Shown here one piece after another: positions 17,113 to 25,862 of a stretch of 64,000 nt of DNA; position 1 is the first letter of the stretch; each line of letters starts with the position of its first letter. The notes beneath the pieces are model-generated. The model made no database searches, was not told the origin of the DNA, and saw only the letters and a list, made by a program, of their open reading frames with translations. Origin of the DNA: Acidobacteriota bacterium (GTDB lineage: Bacteria; Acidobacteriota; Blastocatellia; RBC074); contig JACPYM010000090.1 in the NCBI GenBank assembly GCA_016196035.1, positions 1 to 64,000 on the forward strand, read 5' to 3'. Made by a program: the position numbers and the translations under genes.

Positions 17113-18384
17113 ATGCGTGAATGCATCTTGATGGCTGTCTTGTTGGCCTGCGCCGTGTTGAACGCGCTGGCGCAAGAACCGCCGACCGAATGGATTGATC
17201 CCGCCACAGGCCACAAAGTCGTGCGTCTGTCGCGTGAACCGGGCAGCCAGAGTCTGTACTTTCATCAAAACGCCTATACGCCCGACGGCCAGAAACTCAT
17301 CATTACCACGCCGAACGGGTTGGCGACGCTCAACCTGAAAACACGCGCCATCGAGCAGGTCGTAGCGGGCCGCGTCAATGTGATTGTGACCGGACGCAAG
17401 AGCGGCTTGGTCTATTACGTCAAAGATCGCGCCGTCTTTGCCACGCAGCTCGAAACCAAAGCGACGCGCGAAATCGCCAAGCTGCCGCCGCGCGGGTCGG
17501 TCGCTTCGGTCAACGCCGACGAGACCTTGCTCTTGGGCAGCTTGATGGAAGGTGAGACGCAAAGCAGTTACGCGCAAGGCCCGGCTCCCGATGCGCCGCG
17601 TCCGACGCCGCCCGAGGTGCGCGGGCCGCAGGGGCAAACGCTGACCTTCGCCGAGCAAAAAGAAGTGCGGCTGAACACGCGGCTGGAACAGCGGCTGCCG
17701 ATGGCGCTGTTTACGATCAACACGCAAACGGGCGAACTCAAAACCATTCATCGCGCGACCGACTGGCTCAATCATCTGCAATTTTCGCCGACCGATCCGG
17801 GGCTGCTGATGTTTTGTCACGAAGGCCCCTGGCACAAGGTGGATCGCATCTGGACGCTGCGCACGGACGGCACGAAGCTGACCAAGATTCACACACGCAC
17901 GCTGAACATGGAGATCGCGGGCCACGAATTTTTCAGCGCCGACGGCCAGACGATCTGGTACGACCTGCAAACGCCGCGCGGCGAAGATTTCTGGGTCGCC
18001 GGTTACGAACTCGCCACGGGGGCGCGCACCTGGTATCACCTGCAACGCGACGAATGGTCGGTGCATTTCAACGTTTCGAATGACGGCAAACTTTTTGCGG
18101 GCGATGGCGGCGACAACGAGATGGTGGCGCACGCCAAAGACGGCAAATGGCTTTATCTCTTCCGCCCGGAAGGCATCCCGGACGTGGCGGGGATCAAAGC
18201 GCCGAACGCCAAAGAGTTAATCAAACCCGGCTTTTTCAAAGCGGAGCGGCTGGTCAATATGAGCAAACACGATTATCGGCTGGAACCGAATCTCACGTTT
18301 ACGCCCGACGGCAAATGGCTGGTGTTTCGCTCGAATATGCATGGGGCTTCACACGTGTACGCCGTCGAGCTTGCAAAACCTTAA
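17113..18384 (+). CDS. ogl: Oligogalacturonate lyase (PL22), copy 1
   Basis: The 423-residue protein has a Sec signal (ILMAVLLACAVLNALAQ) followed by the PL22 beta-propeller. It carries the landmarks WIDPATGHKVVRLSREPG, LYFHQNAYTPDGQKLI, FCHEGPWHKVDRIW, GHEFFSADGQTIWYD and WSVHFNVSNDGK; the conserved histidines in the last three blocks fit the metal- and base-bearing positions of the family. PL22 enzymes cleave digalacturonate and unsaturated digalacturonate by beta-elimination. Unlike cytoplasmic enterobacterial Ogl it is exported. An extra stretch of about 30 residues (PAPDAPRPTPPEVRGPQG) is absent from copy 2 at 33749; the two otherwise align closely. It is preceded by a truncated PL11. 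Confidence 0.88.
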   Translation: MRECILMAVLLACAVLNALAQEPPTEWIDPATGHKVVRLSREPGSQSLYFHQNAYTPDGQKLIITTPNGLATLNLKTRAIEQVVAGRVNVIVTGRKSGLVYYVKDRAVFATQLETKATREIAKLPPRGSVASVNADETLLLGSLMEGETQSSYAQGPAPDAPRPTPPEVRGPQGQTLTFAEQKEVRLNTRLEQRLPMALFTINTQTGELKTIHRATDWLNHLQFSPTDPGLLMFCHEGPWHKVDRIWTLRTDGTKLTKIHTRTLNMEIAGHEFFSADGQTIWYDLQTPRGEDFWVAGYELATGARTWYHLQRDEWSVHFNVSNDGKLFAGDGGDNEMVAHAKDGKWLYLFRPEGIPDVAGIKAPNAKELIKPGFFKAERLVNMSKHDYRLEPNLTFTPDGKWLVFRSNMHGASHVYAVELAKP

Positions 18385-18418
18385 ACACTAAATTCACGAG
18401 CAAAAAGTAAGCAGGTCT

Positions 18419-18530
18419 AGACAGGATGAACAGGGTTGCTAACGGATTCACAGCAAGTGTCGCTACAGGGCGTCAGTAATACGTGATTTGAATCCTGCTA
18501 ATCCGCCCTTCGATCCTGTTGATCCTGTCT
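18419..18530. repeat. Inverted repeat, AGACAGGATGAACAGG family
   Basis: Arms 18419-18434 and 18515-18530 pair with one mismatch, and a second inner pair (GGATTCA, 18444-18450 with 18488-18494) stacks inside. It lies in the gap between PL22 copy 1 and TonB receptor 2. Confidence 0.75.
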
Positions 18531-18562
18531 AAAAGCCTGATTGTTTTTGCCTGGTTACGGAT

Positions 18563-18597
18563 GACGCCAGTCCGCTGAAACAGCGGGAACCGGCGTC
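18563..18597 (+). promoter_or_regulatory. 5'-leader hairpin of TonB receptor 2
   Basis: GACGCC / GGCGTC (18563-18568, 18592-18597) encloses CCGCTG-AAA-CAGCGG (18572-18586), giving a two-tier stem-loop 48 bp before the receptor ATG. It could be a terminator-like or protein-binding leader structure; there is no T-tract. Confidence 0.35.
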
Positions 18598-18644
18598 AGT
18601 TTCAACCCCAATATCGGCCCTACCTTCAGAAAGAGAGGCAATGT

Positions 18645-21600
18645 ATGACGCAGACAAACTCAAGGCAGCTTCGGCTCTGGTGCTTGTTATTCCTGGCGCT
18701 GTTCACCGCGCCGCTGGCGTTGGCGCAAATCGGCGGCGCAGGCTCAATACAGGGTGTCATCTCCGATGCGACGGGGGCAGTCGTGCCCGCTGCGGCGGTG
18801 ACGGCGACCAACCTCGCCACGGGCGTGAAGCTTACGCGACAGACGACGGCGGCGGGCTTGTATGTACTCACGCCGCTGCCGCCGGGCGAATACACCGTCT
18901 CCGTTACGGCCACTGGGTTCAAACCGCTCGTGCAGGAAAAGGTGATCGTGGACGCGCTCAGCACCGTGGGCCTCAATCTGGCGCTACAGGTCGGCGCGAC
19001 AACTGACACCGTCACCGTGACCTCCGCGCCCGCGCAATTGAGCACCTCAGACGCCCGGCTCGGCACGACGATGCGCAATGAGTTGTATACCAATTTGCCG
19101 TTGGCGATGGGCACCGCTGTCGCGGGTTCCGGCATTGGGCAGGGGCCGCGCAATCCGGGTGCGTTTATCTTCCTGTTGCCCGGCGTTTCCGAAGGGAATC
19201 GTTGGGGCACGATCAATGGCGCGCAGGGCTTTTCCAAAGATGTTTTCATCGAGGGCGTGCCCATCACCGACCCGATTCAGCAGGGCGAAGGCCGCACGAT
19301 CAGCCTGGGCGTTTCGGTCGAAGCCGTCGAACAGTTCCAGGTCGAAACCAGCGGGACGGGTGTCGAGTTCAACGGGCAAGGCTCAGAGAATTACACGATC
19401 AAATCCGGCAAGAGCGAATTTCATGGCTCCGGGTTTGAGTATTTGCGCAACACCTCGTTGGACGCGCGTGGCTTCTTTCCGAGCATTCGCCCGGTCGAAC
19501 ATCAAAATGAATTTGGCGCGACCATCGGCGGCCCCATCGTCAAGAAAAAGGCTTTTTTCTTTTTCTCCTACGACGGTTGGCGCTATCGCGTGACCAGCCC
19601 CACGCAATTCGTTTCGCTCCCGACGCTGAAAATGCGGCAGGGCGATTTCACCGAATTGCCGGTGGCGATTTACGATCCGCTGACGACGGTCGCGGTGGCT
19701 GGGGGCTTCAGCCGCACGCAGTTCAGCGACCCCACGCGCGCGACGACGGCCAATCCGCTGGGCCTCAATATCATTCCGGCCAATCGCATTTCGTCCATCT
19801 CGAAAGTCTATCAATCGCTCCTGCCCAACCCGACCACGACGGGCATTGCGAACAATTACCTCGGCTCGGTGCCGGTGGCGTACAACAACAACAGCTACAA
19901 CGCCAAGGTTGATTACAACCTGACGGCCAATCAGCGCCTGTCGGGCATCTATACCCACGGCAAGCGCAGCCAGCCGGGGCCGTATCGCGAAACCAGTGCC
20001 GGCACGCCGCAATCGGCCTTGCCGCTGCCTTACACCGATACGCGGCTGGTCGAAGAAATTCCGACGGTGATCCAGGGCAAACATAGCTGGACGATCAATT
20101 CCGCGCTGGTCAATCAACTCAGCTTCGGCTTCAACCATCTGTTCGTTCCCATCACCAACGCCACATCTGACGGCAAGTGGTCAACCAAATCGGGCCTCAA
20201 AGGCTTGCCCGCCGGGGACGCCAGCGATGCCTTTCTGGAAGCGGCCTTTGGCGGCCCCAATGCGCCGGCGGGCTGGCGCGGCACAGGTTCGCGCGATTTC
20301 GAAGACAACAATTACAACTACACCTTGCAGGACAGCCTGCTGTGGGTGAAGAACAAGCACTCGTTCAAATTCGGCTTTCAATACCAACGCACCTCCGACC
20401 ATACCAAAACCAACGACACCGGCAGTTTGCTGACGACGAATTTCAGCAATCTACAGACGGCGGGTTTCAATGCGACCGGCGGACTGTTGAGCGGCACGGG
20501 CAACGCCTATGCCAGCTATTTGCTGGGCGCGCTCAATTCGGCGACGGTGAACGAAGATGCCGTCGTGCTGACTTACGCGCAGTTCAGCAGCTATGCCTGG
20601 TGGGTGGCGGACGATTTCAAAGTGAACTCGCGGCTGACGCTCAATCTGGGGCTGCGCCATGACATCATGCTGCCTTACACTGAACGGGACAGTTACTTCA
20701 CCTTCCTCGACATCACCGCGCCCAATCCGGCGGCGGGCGGCCTTCCGGGCGCCTTGCGCTTCGGCGGCAAGCGCGCGCCGTCAGCGATTAGCTGCAATTG
20801 CGATCAGATCATCAACACCTATTACAAAGCCTTTGGCCCGCGCCTCGGTTTTGCGTATGCCTGGAATGACAAGACGGTCGTGCGCGGCGGGTACGGCATG
20901 ATGTATTCGCGCAGCGGCGCGGTCGGTGGCCGCGATGGCGCGCGCATCGGCACGGGCTTGACGGGCATCAATGCCAACGCGCCGATTGTCAGCCCGAATG
21001 GCTCCTTCACGCCGGCGCTCTATTGGGACAACGGCATCCCGGCGTATGCGAAAGGGCCGATCTATGATCAGACCTATCAGACCGGCTTCAACGGCACCGG
21101 TTCAGGCGGCGCCGTGACGTTTGGCGACCCATATAGCCAGCCGCCGCGCTATCAGAATTGGAACCTCTCGGTGCAACGTTCGCTGACCAATTCGCTGGTC
21201 GTGACGGCGGCATACGTCGGCAGCAACGGCAAACAATTGCGCGGCGGCGGACGCGGCATTTATTCAAACCAGTTAGATCCCAAATATCTGGTCTTGGGCA
21301 ATCTGCTCACGCAAACCGCGACACCCGCGAACGTCACGGCGGCAGCGGTCATCGTGCCGGGCGTCAAGCTGCCCTTCGCCACCTTCGCCGGAACCATCGC
21401 GCAGATGTTGCGCCCGTTCCCGCAATACAACAGCGTCAGCGATGTTTACGGCAACGTCGGCCAATCGAATTACAACGCCTTGCAGTTGTCCATCCAGCAA
21501 CGCCTTTCCAACGGGCTGACGTTTAATTTCAACTACACGCGCAGCAAGGCGCTGGGCACCATCAACGGCAATCGCAGCGCCTATATTCAAGAAAAACACC

Positions 21601-22199
21601 TTTCGACCACCGATCAACCGAACATTCTCAACGCGTTTTATTCCTACGAACTGCCGTTCGGGAAGGGGCGCATGTTCGAGCCCAAGAACATCGTCGCCCG
21701 CTCGGCAGTGAGCGGCTGGCAGATTTCGGGCATCACGCGCTATGCCACGGGGGCGCCGCTCGGCCCCTTCACGGCGAATTGCAACGTGCCGCAGGCGGGC
21801 ACCTGCTGGGCCAGCTACAACCCAAACTTTACCGGCCCGGTGCGCATCAACGGCGCCTGGGGCAACGGCAATGTGCTGGGCGCGGTGGCGGGCGCTACGC
21901 CGTTTATTGACGTGAATGCCTTCATCTCGCCCGCGTCGTTCACGTATGGCAACACGCCCGCGACGGGCGCGTATGGCTTGCGCAATCCGCACTTCGTGAA
22001 TCAGGACTTGAGCCTCTCGCGGAATTTTTACCTGCATGAAAATCTGAAGTTCGCCTTTGGGGCTGATGCGTTCAACATTTTCAATGTGGTACGCTTCGGT
22101 TCGATCAACACGAACATCACCAGCGCCAGCTTTGGCAAAGTCGGTTCGCAAGCCAATTTGCCGCGCGTCTTCCAGTTCAAGCTCAGACTTGAATTCTGA
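18645..22199 (+). CDS. Oar-like TonB-dependent outer-membrane receptor 2
   Basis: The 1184-residue protein has a signal peptide (LWCLLFLALFTAPLALAQ), a carboxypeptidase-regulatory-like domain (about 29-110, GSIQGVISDATGAVVPAAAV), a plug with GVSEGNRWGTINGAQGFSKD, and a barrel ending FQFKLRLEF. AGAGAGG just upstream supports ATG 18645; an ATG four bases earlier is in another frame. It is clearly related in architecture to the three other receptors here but distinct in its plug and barrel sequence, so each may serve a different oligosaccharide. It lies between PL22 copy 1 and a GH51 arabinofuranosidase, so arabinosylated pectin fragments are a reasonable, unproven ligand. Confidence 0.9.
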   Translation: MTQTNSRQLRLWCLLFLALFTAPLALAQIGGAGSIQGVISDATGAVVPAAAVTATNLATGVKLTRQTTAAGLYVLTPLPPGEYTVSVTATGFKPLVQEKVIVDALSTVGLNLALQVGATTDTVTVTSAPAQLSTSDARLGTTMRNELYTNLPLAMGTAVAGSGIGQGPRNPGAFIFLLPGVSEGNRWGTINGAQGFSKDVFIEGVPITDPIQQGEGRTISLGVSVEAVEQFQVETSGTGVEFNGQGSENYTIKSGKSEFHGSGFEYLRNTSLDARGFFPSIRPVEHQNEFGATIGGPIVKKKAFFFFSYDGWRYRVTSPTQFVSLPTLKMRQGDFTELPVAIYDPLTTVAVAGGFSRTQFSDPTRATTANPLGLNIIPANRISSISKVYQSLLPNPTTTGIANNYLGSVPVAYNNNSYNAKVDYNLTANQRLSGIYTHGKRSQPGPYRETSAGTPQSALPLPYTDTRLVEEIPTVIQGKHSWTINSALVNQLSFGFNHLFVPITNATSDGKWSTKSGLKGLPAGDASDAFLEAAFGGPNAPAGWRGTGSRDFEDNNYNYTLQDSLLWVKNKHSFKFGFQYQRTSDHTKTNDTGSLLTTNFSNLQTAGFNATGGLLSGTGNAYASYLLGALNSATVNEDAVVLTYAQFSSYAWWVADDFKVNSRLTLNLGLRHDIMLPYTERDSYFTFLDITAPNPAAGGLPGALRFGGKRAPSAISCNCDQIINTYYKAFGPRLGFAYAWNDKTVVRGGYGMMYSRSGAVGGRDGARIGTGLTGINANAPIVSPNGSFTPALYWDNGIPAYAKGPIYDQTYQTGFNGTGSGGAVTFGDPYSQPPRYQNWNLSVQRSLTNSLVVTAAYVGSNGKQLRGGGRGIYSNQLDPKYLVLGNLLTQTATPANVTAAAVIVPGVKLPFATFAGTIAQMLRPFPQYNSVSDVYGNVGQSNYNALQLSIQQRLSNGLTFNFNYTRSKALGTINGNRSAYIQEKHLSTTDQPNILNAFYSYELPFGKGRMFEPKNIVARSAVSGWQISGITRYATGAPLGPFTANCNVPQAGTCWASYNPNFTGPVRINGAWGNGNVLGAVAGATPFIDVNAFISPASFTYGNTPATGAYGLRNPHFVNQDLSLSRNFYLHENLKFAFGADAFNIFNVVRFGSINTNITSASFGKVGSQANLPRVFQFKLRLEF

Positions 22200-22236
22200 G
22201 GCGCGAATTGACTGGTTTTTCCCCTACATTCAAGTG

Positions 22237-22545
22237 CTTGTCATTACCCAAATCTTTGCACAAATTCAGCCCGCGAAGGCGGGCGGCAGCATAAAGCCTG
22301 GGGTGAAGGCATAGCCGGAACCCCAGGAAAGCGACAAATTGAAGCACCCAGCCCGCGAAGGCGGGCGACAGACATTGATTGACTGCCCACGCTCTGCCGC
22401 CCGCCTTCGCGGGCTGGGCGGGTTTTCGCCAATGCTCCCAGGGTTCCGCGCGGGCGCGCTCCACCCTGGGCTTTATGCTGCCGCCCGTCTTCGCGGGCTA
22501 AAAACCCGACCACACGTTTCGTGCAAGGATTTGGGTAATGACAAG
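22237..22545. mobile_element. MITE-like palindromic element with 10-bp target duplication (family B, copy 1)
   Basis: The element is 309 bp. Terminal inverted repeats of 25 bp (22237-22261, 22521-22545) begin CTTGTCATTACCCAAATC, with one mismatch between ends. It is flanked by exact direct repeats CATTCAAGTG (22227-22236, 22546-22555). The interior is non-coding and almost wholly palindromic, built from GCCCGCGAAGGCGGGC hairpins and a GCAGCATAAAGCC segment with its complement. A second member with identical outer ends and its own 10-bp duplication is at 29413-29698. This is the main content of the 424-bp gap 22200-22623. Confidence 0.88.
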
Positions 22546-22584
22546 CATTCAAGTGCAGGCCGAACAAGTTTATTGTGCTAGAGC

Positions 22585-22611
22585 GTGGGACAAGCCGTTT
22601 GCTTGTCCCAC
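22585..22611 (+). promoter_or_regulatory. Leader hairpin before GH51 copy 1
   Basis: GTGGGACAAG (22585-22594) and its exact complement (22602-22611) form a 10-bp stem with a 7-nt loop, ending 12 bp before ATG 22624. It may limit ribosome access or be a half-element of a repeat family. Confidence 0.4.
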
Positions 22612-22623
22612 ACCAATCACTTT

Positions 22624-24618
22624 ATGAAAATGAAACAACTGATCCGCACTGGCTGCTTTACCGTGGGAGCGTTTGGGCTGGCGTTTTGGCTGCTGGCCCA
22701 ACCGTTCAAAGCCCACACGCAAAGCCACACCATCACCGTGCAAGTGGACAAACCGCGCGCTGCCGTAAGCCCCAATCAATACGGCATCTTTTTTGAGGAC
22801 ATCAATTTTGGCGCTGACGGCGGTATTTACGCCGAACTGATCAAGAACCGTTCGTTTGAGTTTCCCGCTGGATTGATGGGTTGGAGCAAGTTAGGGGCGA
22901 CAGGCGAGGCGCGCGTGCTGGAAAGCGAAAACCGGCAAACCAACAATCGCCATTACCTGCAACTGCGCGGCACAGGCATCAGCAACAACGGCTTTCGCGG
23001 CATCGGCATCAGCCAAGGCGCGGAATACCTGTTCTCGCTGCAAGCGCGCAACACAGGTGGCGCGCCCGTCGGTTTGCGCGTCGAACTGGTGAATGCGAGC
23101 GGGAAACCTGTGGCCCAAGCCCGGCTGCGCGGGATCAAGGGTGACTGGAAAACCTATCGCTTCACGTTGCGCGCGACGGCTACCGAAGCCAACGCCCAAC
23201 TCAACCTGATTCCCGAAAGCGGCGGCGCGCTCGATCTCGACGTCGTTTCGCTTTTCCCGAAAGCGACCTGGTCAGGGCGCGCCAAGGTGTTGCGCGCCGA
23301 TCTGGTGCAATTGCTCAAAGACCTGCAACCCGCGTTCATACGCTTCCCCGGCGGCTGCATCGTCGAGGGCCGCAATCTGAGCGAACGCTACCAATGGAAG
23401 ACCACGCTCGGCGACCCGGCGGAACGCAAGCTGCTCATCAATCGCTGGAATCTCGAATTCAAAACGCGCAACCCCGAACGCGCGCCCGCCGATTACTTCC
23501 AATCCTTCGGGCTGGGCTTCTTTGAATACTTCGAGCTTTGCGAGGACGTGGGCGCAGAGCCGCTGCCGATTTTGAATTGCGGCATGGCCTGCCAGTTCAA
23601 CACGGGCGAACTCGTGCCGCTCGATCAACTCGATCCGTACATTCAAGACGCGCTCGATCTGATCGAATTCGCCAACGGCTCGGTCGTCACACCCTGGGGG
23701 CGCAAACGCGCCGAGTTGGGACACCCCACGCCATTCAATATGAAGCTGCTCGGCGTCGGCAATGAGCAGTGGGGGCCGGATTACATCCCGCGTTACGAAG
23801 CCTTTGCCAAAGCGATCAAGGCCAAGTATCCGAATATCACACTGGTTTCGAGCGCCGGGCCGTTCCCGGATGGCGACCGGTTCAATTTCCTCTGGGACAA
23901 GTTGCGCGCGCTCAACGCCGATTCGGTGGACGAGCATTACTATCGTCCGCCCAAATGGTTTTTGGACAATGCCAACCGCTACAACGACTACCCGCGCACC
24001 GGGCCGAAGGTGTTTGCGGGCGAATACGCCGCGCACGTTACGGTGCAGGGCCGCCCTGACCGGCCCAATAATTGGGAAGCCGCCTTGGCCGAAGCGGCCT
24101 TTCTGACCGGCCTGGATCGCAATGCCGACGTGGTGACGATGGCCTCGTATGCGCCGCTCTTCGCGCACGTGGATGCCTGGCAGTGGTCGCCGAATCTGAT
24201 CTGGTTCGACAACCTGCGCAGCTTCGGCACGCCCAGCTATTACGTGCAAAAACTGTTCAGCCAGCAGCGCGGGACAGACATTTTGCCCGTGACGGTGAAT
24301 GGCGCGGCCCAAAACGGCCAGCAGCAGCTTTACACGTCGGCTTTGTGGCAGGGAAAAACAAACGAAGTCATTTTGAAACTGGTCAATACCTCTCCAACGT
24401 CTATGATAGTGCACATCAATCTTTCCGGCGCTGGCCGGATCACAAAACCCGCGCAAGTCATCCGCCTGGCAAGTGATGATCTGAAAACGGAAAACAGTCT
24501 GGACGCGCCCAAGCGGCTCGCGCCAGTCGAACAGCAAGCCGTGCTCAAAGCAGCCGAGTTCGACCAAACGTTGCCGCCGCAATCGCTGACAGTTTTGCGC
24601 GTGCTGTGTGCGAAGTAG
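22624..24618 (+). CDS. Alpha-L-arabinofuranosidase (GH51), copy 1
   Basis: The 664-residue protein has an N-terminal signal/anchor segment, then [22 protein letters not shown] typical of the bacterial GH51 start, a carbohydrate-binding-like insertion (about 90-220), the (beta/alpha)8 domain and a C-terminal beta domain. The acid/base is E381 in GVGNEQWGP and the nucleophile E467 in [10 protein letters not shown]51 enzymes release arabinofuranose from arabinan and arabinogalactan side chains of pectin. It is larger than copy 2 (552 residues) and resembles the family branch with an inserted CBM4-like domain. Start chosen at ATG 22624; the upstream frame runs into a hairpin. A long palindrome follows the stop immediately. 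Confidence 0.88.
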   Translation: MKMKQLIRTGCFTVGAFGLAFWLLAQPFKAHTQSHTITVQVDKPRAAVSPNQYGIFFEDINFGADGGIYAELIKNRSFEFPAGLMGWSKLGATGEARVLESENRQTNNRHYLQLRGTGISNNGFRGIGISQGAEYLFSLQARNTGGAPVGLRVELVNASGKPVAQARLRGIKGDWKTYRFTLRATATEANAQLNLIPESGGALDLDVVSLFPKATWSGRAKVLRADLVQLLKDLQPAFIRFPGGCIVEGRNLSERYQWKTTLGDPAERKLLINRWNLEFKTRNPERAPADYFQSFGLGFFEYFELCEDVGAEPLPILNCGMACQFNTGELVPLDQLDPYIQDALDLIEFANGSVVTPWGRKRAELGHPTPFNMKLLGVGNEQWGPDYIPRYEAFAKAIKAKYPNITLVSSAGPFPDGDRFNFLWDKLRALNADSVDEHYYRPPKWFLDNANRYNDYPRTGPKVFAGEYAAHVTVQGRPDRPNNWEAALAEAAFLTGLDRNADVVTMASYAPLFAHVDAWQWSPNLIWFDNLRSFGTPSYYVQKLFSQQRGTDILPVTVNGAAQNGQQQLYTSALWQGKTNEVILKLVNTSPTSMIVHINLSGAGRITKPAQVIRLASDDLKTENSLDAPKRLAPVEQQAVLKAAEFDQTLPPQSLTVLRVLCAK

Positions 24619-24620
24619 GT

Positions 24621-24703
24621 GCGGTACAGGGAGCGATAGCGACCTGGTTGCTCCCGGTTGCTACTCCTTGGAGCAACCAGGTCGCTACCGCTCCCTGTAC
24701 TGC
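24621..24703. repeat. Long inverted repeat, GGTACAGGGAGCG family (copy 2)
   Basis: Arms of 34 bp (24621-24654, 24670-24703) pair with two mismatches around a 15-nt loop. The outer half of each arm is the same as in the element at 15285-15364, while the inner half differs. It starts 2 bp after the GH51 stop. Confidence 0.9.
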
Positions 24704-24734
24704 ATCGCCAATAACCAAGAGAGGAACACATTCA

Positions 24735-25739
24735 ATGTATTCAAGAAGAGAATTTGGCAAGCTGACGCTGGTGGGATTGCCATTGTCTATCTCGTCCTTA
24801 GGGTCCCTTGGGTCATCCTTAGGGGCCTTCGGACAAGGCAAAGTCAGCGGCGTGCGCATCGGCATTCAGTCTTACAGCTTCCGCAATCTGGAACTGGACG
24901 CCGCCATCGCCGCCATGAAAGACATTGGCATCGGCGAGTGCGAGTTGTTTTCCGGCCACGTCGAGCCGCGCATGGGGCCGCCTCCTGGCATGGGGCCACG
25001 CCCGCAACAGCCCGGTTTGGCAGGCCCGCCCGCAGGTGGCCCGCCGCCAGGAGGCCGTCCGCCGGGGCAAGGGCCAACGCCGGAACAGCGCGAGGCGATG
25101 CGCAAACGCGCCGAAGAAGTGCGCAACTGGCGGCTGACCGTCTCGCTCGATCATTTCACGGCCATCCGCAAAAAGTTCGACGCGGCGGGCATCAAGTTGC
25201 AGGCCTACAACCTGAGCTTCAACGACAATTTTAACGATGAAGAGATTGAGCGCGGCTTTGAAATGGCCAAAGCGCTGGGCGTCAACCTCATCACGGCGTC
25301 TTCCACCTTGAAAGCGGCGAAACGTGTGGCACCCTTTGCCGATAAGCACAAAATCAAGGTCGCGATGCATGGGCATTCCAACCTGACCGATCCCAACGAA
25401 TTCGCCAAGCCGGAAAGCTTTGAGGCGGCCTTGGCAATGTCGAAATACTTCGCGATCAATTTGGATGTGGGCCATTTCTTTGCGGCAGGTTTCGATCCGC
25501 TCGATTACATTGAGAAACATCACGCGCACATCACCAACTTGCACCTCAAAGACCGCAAGAAGGACAATGGGCCAAACACGCCCTGGGGCGAAGGCGACAC
25601 GCCGATCAAAGCCGTGTTGCAGTTGCTGAAAACGAAGAAGTATGACATTCCGGCGAACATCGAATATGAGTATCGCGGCGACGATGCCGTCGCCGAGGTG
25701 CGCAAGTGTTTCCAATTCATCAAGACCGCGCTGGCGTAG
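24735..25739 (+). CDS. Exported xylose-isomerase-like (AP-endonuclease 2 family) TIM-barrel protein
   Basis: The 334-residue protein starts [15 protein letters not shown], a twin-arginine-type signal, then enters a sugar isomerase/epimerase barrel ([19 protein letters not shown]). Likely metal ligands lie in [24 protein letters not shown] and NIEYEYRG. A Pro/Gly-rich insertion (about residues 82-115, ending [15 protein letters not shown]) interrupts the barrel after the second strand. It heads a three-gene set with a Gfo/Idh/MocA oxidoreductase and a DUF1080 protein, the composition of 3-keto-glycoside cleavage systems, in which such proteins act as lyase or hydratase. Start at ATG 24735 is preceded by AGAGAGGAA. 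Confidence 0.82.
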   Translation: MYSRREFGKLTLVGLPLSISSLGSLGSSLGAFGQGKVSGVRIGIQSYSFRNLELDAAIAAMKDIGIGECELFSGHVEPRMGPPPGMGPRPQQPGLAGPPAGGPPPGGRPPGQGPTPEQREAMRKRAEEVRNWRLTVSLDHFTAIRKKFDAAGIKLQAYNLSFNDNFNDEEIERGFEMAKALGVNLITASSTLKAAKRVAPFADKHKIKVAMHGHSNLTDPNEFAKPESFEAALAMSKYFAINLDVGHFFAAGFDPLDYIEKHHAHITNLHLKDRKKDNGPNTPWGEGDTPIKAVLQLLKTKKYDIPANIEYEYRGDDAVAEVRKCFQFIKTALA

Positions 25740-25747
25740 CAGAAATC

Positions 25748-25839
25748 GTAGGGGCAGACCTGCGTGTCTGCCCCGGTGACCACAAGCGAATTCGCGGGCG
25801 TCAAACCCGACCGGGGCAGACACGCAGGTCTGCCCCTAC
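25748..25839. repeat. REP-like hairpin doublet, GGGGCAGAC family (copy 2)
   Basis: Arms 25748-25774 and 25813-25839 are perfect 27-bp inverted copies. Each arm contains the palindrome GGGGCAGAC-CTGCGT-GTCTGCCCC. It lies 8 bp after the isomerase stop and 23 bp before the oxidoreductase start. Confidence 0.92.
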
Positions 25840-25862
25840 GTTGAATCAACCAAGGAACAACA

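Noticed and set aside
16916-17131. 71-codon gene before PL22 copy 1
   Set aside because: Only the first 37 codons resemble a protein (PL11 N-terminus). The remainder is repeat-derived, so it was recorded as a remnant instead.
22237-22581. Open frames inside the palindromic element before GH51 copy 1
   Set aside because: They are low-complexity translations of the repeat (AREGGRQ...ARLRG) on both strands; no transposase-like sequence.
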